Below, in pieces: positions 26,201 to 37,725 of a stretch of 64,000 nt of DNA. The stretch is from Styela clava (Eukaryota; Chordata; Ascidiacea; Stolidobranchia; Styelidae), in NCBI RefSeq assembly GCF_964204865.1, contig NC_135251.1, forward strand, positions 16,058,001-16,122,000, in the 5' to 3' direction. The translations under genes and the position numbers were made by a program. Below the pieces are notes generated by a model. The model had not been told where the DNA came from, made no database searches, and saw only the letters and a list, made by a program, of their open reading frames with translations. Each line of letters starts with the position of its first letter. The stretch's first letter is position 1.

Positions 26201-28659
26201 TGATATACACAGTGTTACATTAGAAATAAGAGCAAAGCCGCGGTTTTGTGTTAAATTTGTTACGAAGTACGAAACGCCACAACCAGACGACCAATTGTAG
26301 TATACTACAACGGTATGCGACAAATATTTACGGAATCAGTAATTGCCGTAGAAGTGATATCACGGCGACACAACTCAAGCCGCGGTATAATAATTTATAA
26401 TGACATGACTATTTCGCCATTCAACTGATTGCCGACATTGAAAATGATCGCGGCGCCTTTCATCAGCAAATTGGCCAATCAGGCTTTATTTGAAATCAAG
26501 GAAGGATATTTTTGTTGTCACCTTTTATATTTTATCCTGGCACGCTAACTTTTTGAACTAGATTTCTTATCAGAAAATAAATCAGGAAATGCGTATTCTC
26601 ACTAAGGAGTGTTTGTAAATAATTGCTTCTGGTCTTTTGTAACAGTAACTATAAAGCCTAAATGCGACGTCTAAATAATATTCATGCTCGAGATAGAATA
26701 AGTCCGTATCTTCGGCTTATTTTAATTTTATCTAATCATAAATTTAGTATAGACACACAGATACAGACACACAAATAAATAATCTGAATCACACAATCAA
26801 ACATCCACCAATTTACCGATGACAAAACTTTGGTTTCGAAATAATAGATATGTGTGATCAAGGTACCTTAAACATTAATGCCTGAGGGCAACATTGTAGC
26901 GACATTAAACAATTGTGCTTTGATTTTTTTTATATCGGCGGCTGATTGATCTATAATTACCCTTTTGAAAAGTTTTTGGACGCTCCAGAAGTGTGTGTAC
27001 CAATATAGAAGTAACTAAGTTTGTTTGCCTACTTTACATCAAGTTGTGTAAAGGGACTGAAACGTATGGACGTGGGGTATATTCACTTGGCTTACACACG
27101 GATGGTAATATAACTCGTGATAGAACCAAAATAAGGAAAATCGGAATAAAATCATGGCTTAACCCTAACCCGGTACACACACTACGGGAGTACCAGTTGT
27201 ACCTAATGTCACTCTTACTTCTCTACATTTATTCAAAGTAATTAGCCCGGACGATATTCCTGAAATACCTTAAAACTTTCAGTCAATACCACTATCGAAT
27301 GTCTATATATCCACATTAAAACATTGATTCTGAATATCGTATTTAACATATTATTTAATCTAATTCAATCTAACGAGTATTTCACTGACCTATCTGGTTT
27401 CAACTAACCTTACAACGACTTGGTATCTGTTGCAAGAAAATCGTTTGCGCCAACTATACATTTTGTAAAGAATCCTATATTCTACCACTGGTATAACTGC
27501 TTTCTTCATACAATAATGTAATATATATATTAATATTTGAATATCCAGGATTACTATACTTCATATCAATTGCTTGCGCAAAAGGTTTTTATGGAAAAAT
27601 ATTACTCTGCCTGCAACATTCGGTAAATAAAATCACAAAGCGACTCTTACAAATGACGAAATTACACGCCATCTTGGATAAACATCAATTTTTGAACAGG
27701 CAATTTTACGATTCACGCGTGATTTTAACTACAAACAAATAATCGTCAATTTTGAATATCCCAATACAACATTCTTTCAAGATACTTTAGTTTACTGTAA
27801 TACCATAAAATTTCAATCATATTAGAACCTTTTTATATGATATAACTAGTTTATCCCTAGCTTCATAATTCGATTATGAAACACTGGTTTGTTTGCTTAA
27901 TTGGTGTGTTAGATAAAAGCTAGTTTACCTATTTTTTTTTATTATCTCAATCCGATTATTTAAATCCAATACATCCTACGCTATGAGTGCGCTATTAATA
28001 TACATTTGAGATTTTGTTCATCTTTTCATCGCATTTGTTTTCAGATGGTGCAAGATTTGACGAAAGTGCATTGCAGGTGTCATGGGATGTCGGGTGCCTG
28101 TACTGCGCAAACATGTTGGATGCAAATGGCGAGTTTTCATGAAATTGGAGATTCGTTGAAGAGAAAATTCGAATCAGGTGTGAAGGCATTAGGAGAACCA
28201 AAACGCCGTAGGCGTCTTCGACATGTAACAGGTAAATATTATTAAATATTTATAAACATACTTACGGAATACTGAAGTTTCACAACCGTCTTAATTTGAT
28301 TTATAAATAAGCTATCCAGAGCAAAATTGTTAGAATGGTTATAATTCATAACAGTGAACTCATACGACATAGATAGCGGGCGCTTGCGAAAGGTGCCGAA
28401 GACACAGCTGGCGTTCATCAACGAGTCTCCGAACCTGTGTCTGGAAAATCAAACTCTCGGTATACTGGGAACAGCAGCAAGACAGTGTTTGAAACATTCG
28501 GGAGACAAAGGCGACTGTCGTGTACTTTGCTGTGGACGAGGCTACAATACAAGACAAATTAAAATTCAACGAAGATGTAAATGCAAATTTATTTACTGTT
28601 GTGACGTTCAGTGCGAGATATGCGACGAAGTTAAAAATGAATATACATGTAAGGTTTGA
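23263..28659 (+). CDS. Wnt family secreted signalling protein (Wnt10-like by eye)
   Basis: Secreted, lipid-modified ligand for Frizzled receptors. Seven coding exons with consistent phases: 23263-23357, 24196-24704, 24878-25120, 25667-25764, 25938-26084, 28045-28231, 28355-28659; 527 aa. A signal peptide is encoded in exon 1 (YTFEVLLCQCTLFVACIAST). Core motifs: LPGLVSKQRKMCLENPD, KYDRWNC (about 158-164), SAGIAHAVTVAC, SWGGCSDDVKYG, and the family signature CRCHGMSGAC with the acylated serine at about 380. The C-terminal cysteine knot includes LCCGRGYN and CKCKFIYCC. Exon 2 contributes about 100 extra residues before the Wnt core and an acidic serine-rich insert after RWNC, making it longer than usual. 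The LPGL..RNPD-type N-terminal block and the C-terminal segment point to Wnt10, but Wnt9 or Wnt16 cannot be excluded. It is convergent with the FN3 gene at 29411-37725. Confidence 0.9.
26085..28044. other. Wnt intron 5 (largest intron)
   Basis: A 1.96-kb intron bounded by GTAGGT and TTTTCAG. It is AT-rich. I see no conserved exon, RNA gene or clear transposon in it; the open frames crossing its left edge are read-through of exon 5. Confidence 0.7.
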
Positions 28660-29410
28660 ACGCTGTTTTAATATAATAATCGCCGTTATAAGGCATTCGC
28701 ACCGATACAACATGATACAATACAATTTATTTAAGCATCCTGAAAACACAACACTCATGTACAATAAGAGTTACTGGATAGAATTTATGGTAATTCCGAC
28801 TGTATTAATTTCATATATATAATTGAAAAACAATTTTGCACCAGACGCTGTGATATCAAGTGATCAAATCTGTTGCTATTAATTTTCATAAATGCACTTA
28901 TGTCGGTTTAATCAAGTTTTCTGGCCCTAACACAGTCTCAAAAAGGATTGAATTTTGCCCCGTTTATTGTTTTGACTTCAACCCAGTTCGTGGCAAAAAT
29001 TTTAAAATTAGTATTTTCTTTGGCTGACACCATCGACGTAGCATATTGTAGTCCATGTTACTTCATTTCATGAGGTTAGAATATAATGAACTTATGCAGT
29101 GTAATAACCCGTTCACTTCTTATAATTAGATAATATAACTTATTTATGGTCGATGAAAAATGAAATCACACAATTTTTGAATGTCAATTTTTAATTTGTC
29201 GGCACCAATCACTGTGTTTATTTTTACATTTTGTCGTATTTTTTTCACTCCATTATAGCTTATTGTTTAATCGTATCTAGCATATATACAACAAAACATT
29301 TTCCTATCAAATTTGACAATTTCATACTTTCATTGTCTTTCATGACCAAGTGTGAATGATGACCACCTAGTATAATAAATGCTGTTTGAATCATAAAATG
29401 ACCAGTAAAT
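28660..29410. other. Convergent intergenic gap between Wnt and FN3 genes
   Basis: This 751-bp gap holds the 3' ends of both convergent genes. It is AT-rich and I see no further exon in it. Confidence 0.6.
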
Positions 29411-32400
29411 TTAAAGTTCAATTAATGGTAAATTTTCTGAAGGGGACGAGGATGGTGACGACGTTTCAGTTTTGGGTGCAGAAGGCTGTGCAATATCTTT
29501 GTTCTCAGTTTGAATATCATCCTCAGATTTCTTCGAGGTTGTTTCACAGGTGGACACATCTTCTATCTCAACAAATGCTTGTCTGGTAGATATTACTGTG
29601 GTGCTTTCGGAAGGATCCTTGTAGCTAGATTCTTCGTTATTGTTAGCGGTCGCAGCTTCGTTGCGATTACCACCCGTTTCCTGGTTTGCGATTATGGCAG
29701 CTCCCACTGCATTTTGTCCTCCTGCTTGAGATAGCTCTGGCGATGCGATAGCTTGCAAAGTTACGGTATATTTTGTACCTTCAGTCAGTTCAGTAAAAAC
29801 ATGTTGACTCGCTGATTTAATTGTTTCCTTTGAAATAGGTACTGCGCACTCCTGACCAAATTCTCCTTCATAAACATTAGTTAAAGTTGCCATCACATCT
29901 TTTGAATTTCCTTCAACCCCCCACGCTATCTTCATAGACTCGGAAGTTATGCAGTCGGTCGGGAAGTGTACGTTCAATACATCACCAGGTACTGCAAACA
30001 GAAATCGAGTTTAGTTTCACAAAATTGTAGAATTCTTGTTGAGGCATCGGGAGAGATCTACCGAGTTTGATTGAATATTTATATTATATAACAGCGCACT
30101 GGTAGTACTGGTCATTAAAATGTCATGATCACAGCATTGAATCCAGGGTATGTTTAACTTTAAAACAGCTATTCATATCATCTGAATATCTAAAATAAAC
30201 CCAATATCACTTTTTATCATCACAACTTATTGTTTTGCATATGTACTCTTTGAAAACCTACATGTATAGGCTTTAACTTCCGTTGGCGGTCCACGAACTC
30301 CTCTTGCAATCGGGGTCACCCATACGCTATATAGTGTACCGGGAACAAGTCGTTCAAAAACATGAACATGTGAAGTTATTCCAGTTGGATCAGTTTCACT
30401 ACCAATGCCTTTTGGTGGTCGGATTGCCAATTCAAAGTGATCAACACCGCCGTCTGGGGGTAACCAAGAGACCTGAATTTCATTTTTACTCAAAGTCTTG
30501 GCTGTCAACTCTTTGACGCAATCCGGACCTGCAATTATTACAAAAACAAAAAAATTGTGTCATGTTCGTGTGAGTCAAAGCATACAAAACTCAAATTCCG
30601 CTACAAAGTAATGTAAGCTGATATGAAAAGTCTCAAGATAAGTCCTAACCAATGAAGGTATGCATTTACGCGGTCATAAATAATCTTTTACTTAAATGTA
30701 CCTGTCATACATGTAGCAAGTGAAGGTTCGCTTTCCACTCCGTAACTTATGACACTGACAGCTATGTCGTACTTTGTTCCAGGAAGTAGATTAGAAATAG
30801 TAAATTCAGCTTTATCGTATTTTGCGTAGTCTTCAAAACGTGTTCCTAGAATACGCAAACGCAGAAATTATGAACAATATCGAATAGCTCAAAAATACAT
30901 TTGTGTATTGTGTGTGAAATTTAGCGTTAATTGCATGGATTCTTAATTTTTCGAATCAAATGCGATTAAAACTATTTCGACTGTCAAAAGTTCTTATTTT
31001 ATCGATTTTGCTCTCCGTCAAAATATAAAGTATACGGAGCAATTTATTGATGAAATACCCTTTGTTACATATTACATACAAATACATGTTGTTATCTAGT
31101 GAAACGTTGTACACTTTATGATTTCATTATTTAGGGACAAATTAGGTCAATTATACTCTAATATAGATCTACGAATGGGTCAGTTCAGAGTTTATTAACA
31201 GTCCATGTTACGCGTATGGTTTAGAATTCTAACCTCCTCCCTTTGCTTGAATTTTATAACTGTCGACACCACCAGCGCTTGGATGCCAAATAACTTTGAT
31301 AGAATTTGATGTTGTTCCTCCTTCAGGAAACGCGATGTTTCCAGCAGGACAAGGTACTGTGAATAAGATAAATTCTATGAAAACTACAGATTTATGTCAA
31401 ACAAAACTAAACTCAATTTGTTGATCGATTTGGTAAATTTCTCATCGACCATTTTAAAGATTACTGTTGAATTATTGCTGAATGGTGTTCTCGAAGGGAC
31501 TTTTTTGTTGGAATCTGCTACAACATATGTTAGTTATTGCAGCCTTGTTCAAAATTAATATTATAAATTATTGCATATAATATACACTGTAGTTCGAATT
31601 AACAAATACATGTTAGATATAACGTCATGACTCAATTTGTATGGTGATGCTTTTCAATAAATATTTAGAGAATATTTTGAATATACTCATCCCTGAACTC
31701 ACAAGTGCTGCAGCTTGCTGTTTTCGAAACAGAATGTCTTCCTTCTCGTATTGTTGTAATAGTAAATGCATACTCGGCTCCCGGAGTCAAACCTGTGAAT
31801 ATATGTCTTGGTTGAGTGATATCTTCTTCTTTCCAACTTCCGCCAGAACCTCCATCTTTACTGAAACAGAATGAGTGACCAAAAATGTTAATAAACCCTG
31901 GTGAAGAATATCTACCAATTTGCACAAAAGTATTTGAAAATACATATTTAGAGAAGCAAATATTTGTATCGTGATGCGTCGTAAATTTATGTTAAAACTT
32001 GAGTAGAAAATAATTTTAGTTTCATTACAACCTCTCATTTGAAAGTTTAGTTTTTCTGATTCTAAGACAGAGCATGAGGTTACTAGCCAATTAACGATAT
32101 AACCAAAAGACTCGAATGTTCTATGTTTTATATGTATCATTTCGGTTAGTACGGTATCTGAAATTCGGATACAATATTTCTACAAAGAATCTGGTAGAAT
32201 GGTAGACACTGGAATTGCTGAAAATAAGACTATTTCTACTATTGAAAATCTCACATGACAAGAATTGAATAGGAGTCACATTCTCCTCTAGCTGGTAACC
32301 AGTGAACTCCTATTTGCGTTGATTTCAACTCGTCGGAAGGAAAACTTATTTCTCCACAAGAGGCTGGATCTAGATCATTTAATAAAAATTATTTTTTTTA

Positions 32401-35400
32401 TAAGATCCCTATTTATCATAGATATTTAACGTTAATTTCATTGAAATATATGAAGAATACATATTTGTTAACAAAATAGGATGGTAGAAAAGCAACGTTG
32501 TAAATATAATAAAAAGATGGCGTGATTTGATACCTGTTAGAAAACCTGTCACTACCCGCTGGCTCATTTTATCCTTCGAGTTCGTAACAACTCCCACTGT
32601 ATATTTTGTTCCTGGCAACAGTCCTGTAAAAAACCACACTAAATATTCAGTAATGTAGTTTACCGGAATTCTTGAGAAAATGAATTGAGCATTGCAAAAA
32701 CAATTTTGGCAATGAATATAATATTAGTCTTACAAATGAAAAATAACACAATGTTGTATATAATAGTATCATAGGAATAAAAAAGGTATGATACCCTGTA
32801 GCAGAGCGAATTAATTATCGTGAAAATGTATAGTTTTTCCCACTATTTTACAGAAAGACTTCGCAAGTTATTCAATACAGATTAAGCATGACATATACAA
32901 ATGGACTTCCAAATGTCTGTTTTGAGCAAGGCGTTTTAGTTGAATCATATGAGGGCATTATTTGCAACGTGCATAAAAGTTATGCTAAACAACTTTTTCA
33001 GTATGCCAGTACCTTTGAAAATGTGTGTAGTTCCCACTATTCCTCTTGGACAAGGATCACCAATTACACCATCTCTTGGATTAAGGAATAAATCATAATC
33101 TTCAACATCTCCAGGTGCATTTGACCACGTCAGAACTACTTCGTCGACTGTTACCTTGGCGACGGACAAGTTTGCAATTTCGCTTGGAACTGAATAGAAA
33201 AACTATTATTATCAGTATGATTATATCAATGACAAATATAAAGTTTTTTTCTATACATTTTTGTACGTTGAGTATGTTTAACACGAACTTAAAAAACAAA
33301 AAATTTTGTTTTTTATTAAATTATACCACTTTGCATAAAATAATAAAGGTCGTAAAACTTTCCAAATTTCAGACATAGACTCGTGCTCGTGAAATATATT
33401 CAAAACTTGAAATACATAAGATAAACTGCTTATCACGAAATAAGGAATTACGTCCACTGGTTTTAATATTGTAACGAATAACCCTTATCTTTACAAGCGA
33501 TGATATGGATCTTCATAAGATCGATTAAACCCACCTGTGCACTGGTCAAATCTCTTTCGAAGACTTGTTTTTCCCAGTGCATGTGTAAAGATCTCACAGC
33601 TATAATTTCTTCCAGTAACCAGTCCGTTGAATTTATATGACGTCTGTTTGATTTTCTCAATCACAACAGGTTCTATTTCCAGTTTGTAAAAATGTAATAA
33701 AGGTATATATATATAAATGTATAGATAGAACCAAGCAGAAGATCTAATAAAACCTGCCATCATTTCTATTTCATCATTGAATTTTACAATTTGATGACGA
33801 CTACACGGGCAGAAGAGCCCACTAAATATATTAGAAATTTATGGGTTCTGTTTTGGGGTCATCCTGTATAATAGGAAAAGTATAACTGCATTTTGCAAAT
33901 AACTAAACAATTTTGAACTGCAAATAAATCACGACATTACCTTCCGCTTCTATCTCGCTTGTTAGTTTCAACGTGTAACATTCGACAATTCCAGAAGGAG
34001 GTTTCCATACCAATTGCATTTCGTTATGAGTTACATTTGGGAATGATAAATCGTACACATGCCCAGGGTCTGTGAAAATGCTTATTTTTAAATGTATTGA
34101 ATTGGAATTGTGAGTTAAAAATTTCGCTTTCGATTCTCATGCCAATAGATCACCCGGACTATATTCAATAGAATAGACAATGCCCAACCGGAAATTAAGG
34201 TCCTTCCAAAAATAATTAACGTAACACACATTAACGTAATTACGGGTGCATGCCTAACACATTTTTCAGAGCAAAGAGGCAAAAACGCTCCATGACAATG
34301 CAGTGCTAAAATTTCATCATTAATTCCTAATTGTTTGTCGTTATTACCCTCACTTTTACCATGATTTTCAATTTTGTTATTCCACTATCATCTCACTCAC
34401 TATAAAAACATTATATTGGTATATCGAAGGTTGTAAATCTCGTGTTCATGTATATCGAGTCAAACAGATTTACCCTCCTAAACATAATCTATTACTGTCA
34501 ATAAAAATCTAGTAGTACAGAGCCATGTTCGGAGATTGGGAGCTGAAATTGCAATAAAATAAAATTATTGATTTTTTATCATCACTGTCCTTGATTTGCT
34601 TCAAACATAACAAAACAAAATTGTACAGTTATTTTAGGTAATTAATTTACTTGTTATGACGGACTTTTCCAACACCTCACTTTTTCTATCGTTCGAAACG
34701 CTCACGACTTTAACATTATATTCTGTGCCGGGTACTAATCCAGTAAATACGTGATGACAATCAAGAAGATTTGTGACAGAAGTATTTCCAGTTACACCGT
34801 TGGTGGGAGTGATTTCAGCTTCATAATAATCTCTATCGCCTTTTGAAGGCCTCCACCGAACTCGAAATGTTGATGCAGTGATTTCACTTGTTGGGAAATC
34901 TATCTCCGTCGGAGGTTGAGGTACTGAAAGGATGTTTTATCGGTAATAAATATGCTGTATAAGGTGGAATTTATATTGCATAAACATAGTTGTGCGATTC
35001 TCTGTATTACATCGGCATCTGTCGCCAATTAAATTAAACTGTGAAATAAAAGTATGCTCGTTTGCGGGACTCTGAATTCGGGTATACCACTTCATTCCTG
35101 CTATGTACGTACTAAAAATTAGGCTTGGATTTTAAACTCGAATTTAAAACCAGTTTTGTCACCGTGAACTTACGCCATTCGGTGAGCATTAGTTTTCAAA
35201 AATCAACCTACAGCGATCCTTATTGTTACCGATTTTTTTTCTCAAAATAAGCCAAATTTATGATAAAACAACGTGGCCAAAGACGTAAAAAAATGAAACT
35301 TTCACAAAGTTTACTAGAAGACACTTTCATTTGTGAGTACTGAAAATGTCAAAACGAATGGTTCTACAGTTGAAAATAAAATCGACAACACATCGTTCTG

Positions 35401-37725
35401 ATTGAGACATCAAACTCTCGTTCTTGATTAGGCATTGATCAATCAAAACAAAATCTACAAGTACTATTCTAAATACAAAGGTGGCCCAAAAAAACGGAAC
35501 CCGGAAAAATAACTTCCGTGAAAAGGGACTAAATTATTTGATTTTGTGTATATTTGAACTTCCGTTTGTGTATGATTGCACCCCAAAATTTCAGGAATCT
35601 AGGACGTTCTGCACAAAAGTTATGTTATCTCTAGAAAATGTTCCAAATCATCTCTTGATAATAGAAGACAGACTTGTATCTGCTACGCGAAATTGTCAAT
35701 CCAACGGCAAAAAAATTGAATACCTGGATACATCACCTCCAAATTCTACAGAGAACGTTACACTCAGTGTAGTGCGGAGCATGGGAAGCCATTTCCGTAC
35801 ATTGCATAGTTGGTTCATATTGGCTTGAGGACAATATGGAGCATTATGTAACGGTGCTGGGCATCATTCTGGCGACGTAGAAAGATTGATTGAGTTTATT
35901 AGTGGTTCCAGCAAGACAGGGCCCTTCCACCCTTGGCTGGATAAAAGATCGATTTCAGTAAACGTTGACCAGCAGGAAGTGGGACGTCGCGTGGGATCTT
36001 CATTCATTGGTCTTGGGAACATCAGATTTTTTAATCGGGGGTGGGGGTACTCAAAGGAAAATGTGTATCAGAACATTCTCCAAACAATTGGTGAACTCAA
36101 AACCGCAAAACATCAGAAAAAAAACATGGAGGAGTGTGTCTGAGTGATTTGACAATTTTGCGCAAGGCTTACATGTATGTCTCTTATACCCTGGAGGGGA
36201 TTTGATACATATTCTAGATCAAACATAACTTTTGTGCAAAGCGTTCTGAAACATGAAACTTTCGGATAGCACCATGCACAAACAGAAGTTGAAGCATAAA
36301 CAAAATCTAATGAATTTTTCCATTTTTGTAGAAGTTATTGACAAATTTCAAATTTAAGTGTTCTGTTTTTTGTGGTCACCGTGGTAGGATAAGATAGGAT
36401 AGGATTTACATATTTATCCCGGGGGGAGAGGAAAGCCGATAAGTCGGCTTATCCATATGGCGAACCACGGCCTCTCGTCCGGTTACCATTCCAAGTCGGG
36501 TATGGGATTAGTTATATTGTTTGTTTTCGGAAGCATGGACTTGGTGGTGGAGGAAGCCGTAACCGACCAGCGGTTACGTGAACCACCCAACGACGAGTCC
36601 AGCAATCCTCTCGCACATAACCATCTCTGCATGGGATTCGAACCTGCGAACCCACGCAGAGTAATTAGAGGTGTGGTGGCGAGCGTATTCCTAACGCTTA
36701 GCCCGTTGAGCCACACCGCCGCGCCGTAGTTTTTGTTACCATGATACATACGTGTTGATTCGCTTGCTGAGGCACAAGTACTTTTCTTTTTATTTATGTC
36801 TACTAGGACAACTCCCACAGTATACCTTGTACCGGATGTTAATCTGTCAAATGTGTATGATGCCTCCTGTAGAGAATTGATCTAAAACAATAGAAGTATC
36901 GTTTTGCCAGCATCTGCGATCGAAGCAGGAAAAATAAACTGTATGTCGGCGTTTCCTGCTTACCAAAGACTTTGATTTGACTCCCTCTGGGGGGAAAATT
37001 CTAACTTGATATCGTTCAACATCACAATCTTGAGGAGGTTTCCATGAAACTACAAAACTGTTACATTTTACATCAGTAAATCCAAATCCACGTACTTGGT
37101 TTGGTCCTAAAAAAAAGTTACCAGCAAATACAACTATTGCCAAAATAGGAGCAGGTACATTTCTTATGAAGAAGGCGTATCTTACTGGATATAAAATCGT
37201 TAGATCAGACTCATTCACTTACCTTTTATGTGGTAAGGTCATTTCAGTTTGACTGGTCCCTGACCTAGGTATAAATGTCCCCAACATCCAAAAATTTATC
37301 GCAGTATATAAACAACCGAATACCCGCATATATATATGATATGGCTTCTGGACTTAAATGACATTACTTTTATGTGCTGGGTTAATATGTGATCTCCGGG
37401 TATCGGCACTCAATATTGGTTGCTAGCAATCCTTTCGCCATATATTCGTTAATTTGACAAATTTTTGATCTCTAATACTTACTGTCTTCATCATCAGATA
37501 CACTTATCGATATTGCATCCGTTTCTACAAAATATAATCCTTCATTTCTGCTCGGTTTAGCTGGGGCACTTCCCATCTCGAAAGTTGTATTTATTCACAT
37601 CTGTACCTTGATTTGTACGTGGATTGAACCGTGTGTGTAGTTGAGTTTAGAATTCCAAAACAGGCAAAGAGGACGCAAATAGCGTTAAACAAAGTAAAAC
37701 ATACTACTTGAGCTGCATACAACAT
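29411..37725 (-). CDS. Secreted protein with about eight fibronectin type III domains
   Basis: Predicted extracellular adhesion or matrix protein. Fifteen coding exons, listed 5' to 3': 37725-37607, 37568-37483, 37106-36964, 36881-36752, 34923-34651, 34069-33941, 33672-33535, 33189-33013, 32638-32534, 32363-32255, 31860-31703, 31356-31234, 30845-30702, 30528-30262, 29991-29411; about 893 aa with consistent phases. Exon 1 encodes a signal peptide (hydrophobic VVCFTLFNAICVLFACFGIL). FN3 domains run from about residue 69 to 800, each showing a W in the first half and a G-L-x-P-G-T-x-Y block in the second (GLVPGTEYNVKV, GLLPGTKYTVGV, GLTPGAEYAFTI). Domains 2 and 7 are single phase 1-1 exons; domains 1 and 3-6 are split in two; domain 8 shares the last exon with the tail. 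The tail is rich in Ser, Thr and Glu. No transmembrane segment, phosphatase or kinase domain is seen. The exon 1-2 junction implies a 38-bp intron and is the least certain part. Confidence 0.8.
35480..36380. mobile_element. Degenerate DNA-transposon relic in an FN3-gene intron
   Basis: The left end GGTGGCCCAAAAAAACGGAACC and right end GTTCTGTTTTTTGTGGTCACC are imperfect inverted repeats 901 bp apart. A 115-codon frame on the plus strand (35481-35828) starts inside the left repeat and lacks recognisable catalytic motifs. No clear target duplication was found. It lies directly against the SINE tail that starts at about 36383. Confidence 0.55.
36383..36727 (-). repeat. tRNA-derived SINE, copy 2 (best preserved)
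   Basis: On the minus strand the head has a box-A-like TGGCTCAACGGGCTAAGCG near 36712-36694 and a box-B-like GGTTCGAATCCC near 36646-36635, as in a tRNA. The rest is an unrelated body ending in TTATCCCGGGGGGAGAGG (plus-strand reading) and a short (GGATA)n tail at 36383-36402. It is inserted in the FN3-gene intron between exons 4 and 5, in the same orientation as that gene. Confidence 0.85.

Noticed and set aside
25965-26323. Long frames on both strands continuing past Wnt exon 5
   Set aside because: The plus frame is exon 5 read through its GTAGGT donor, and the minus frame is its shadow. The next Wnt block lies at 28045.
29510-29734. Plus-strand open frame over the last exon of the FN3 gene
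   Set aside because: It is antisense to a well-supported coding exon and has no family features.
36647-36727. tRNA gene on the minus strand
   Set aside because: Box A and box B are present, but no full cloverleaf can be drawn and the DNA continues into a SINE body shared with three other copies.
36457-36818. Overlapping 90-111-codon frames on both strands
   Set aside because: They lie in the tRNA-derived SINE and the adjacent FN3 exon; the sequence is explained by those.
36964-37218. Alternative first exon with a hydrophobic segment before the first FN3 domain
   Set aside because: The frame begins without an ATG and runs through the intron; the exon at 37607-37725 gives a better signal peptide with an ATG.
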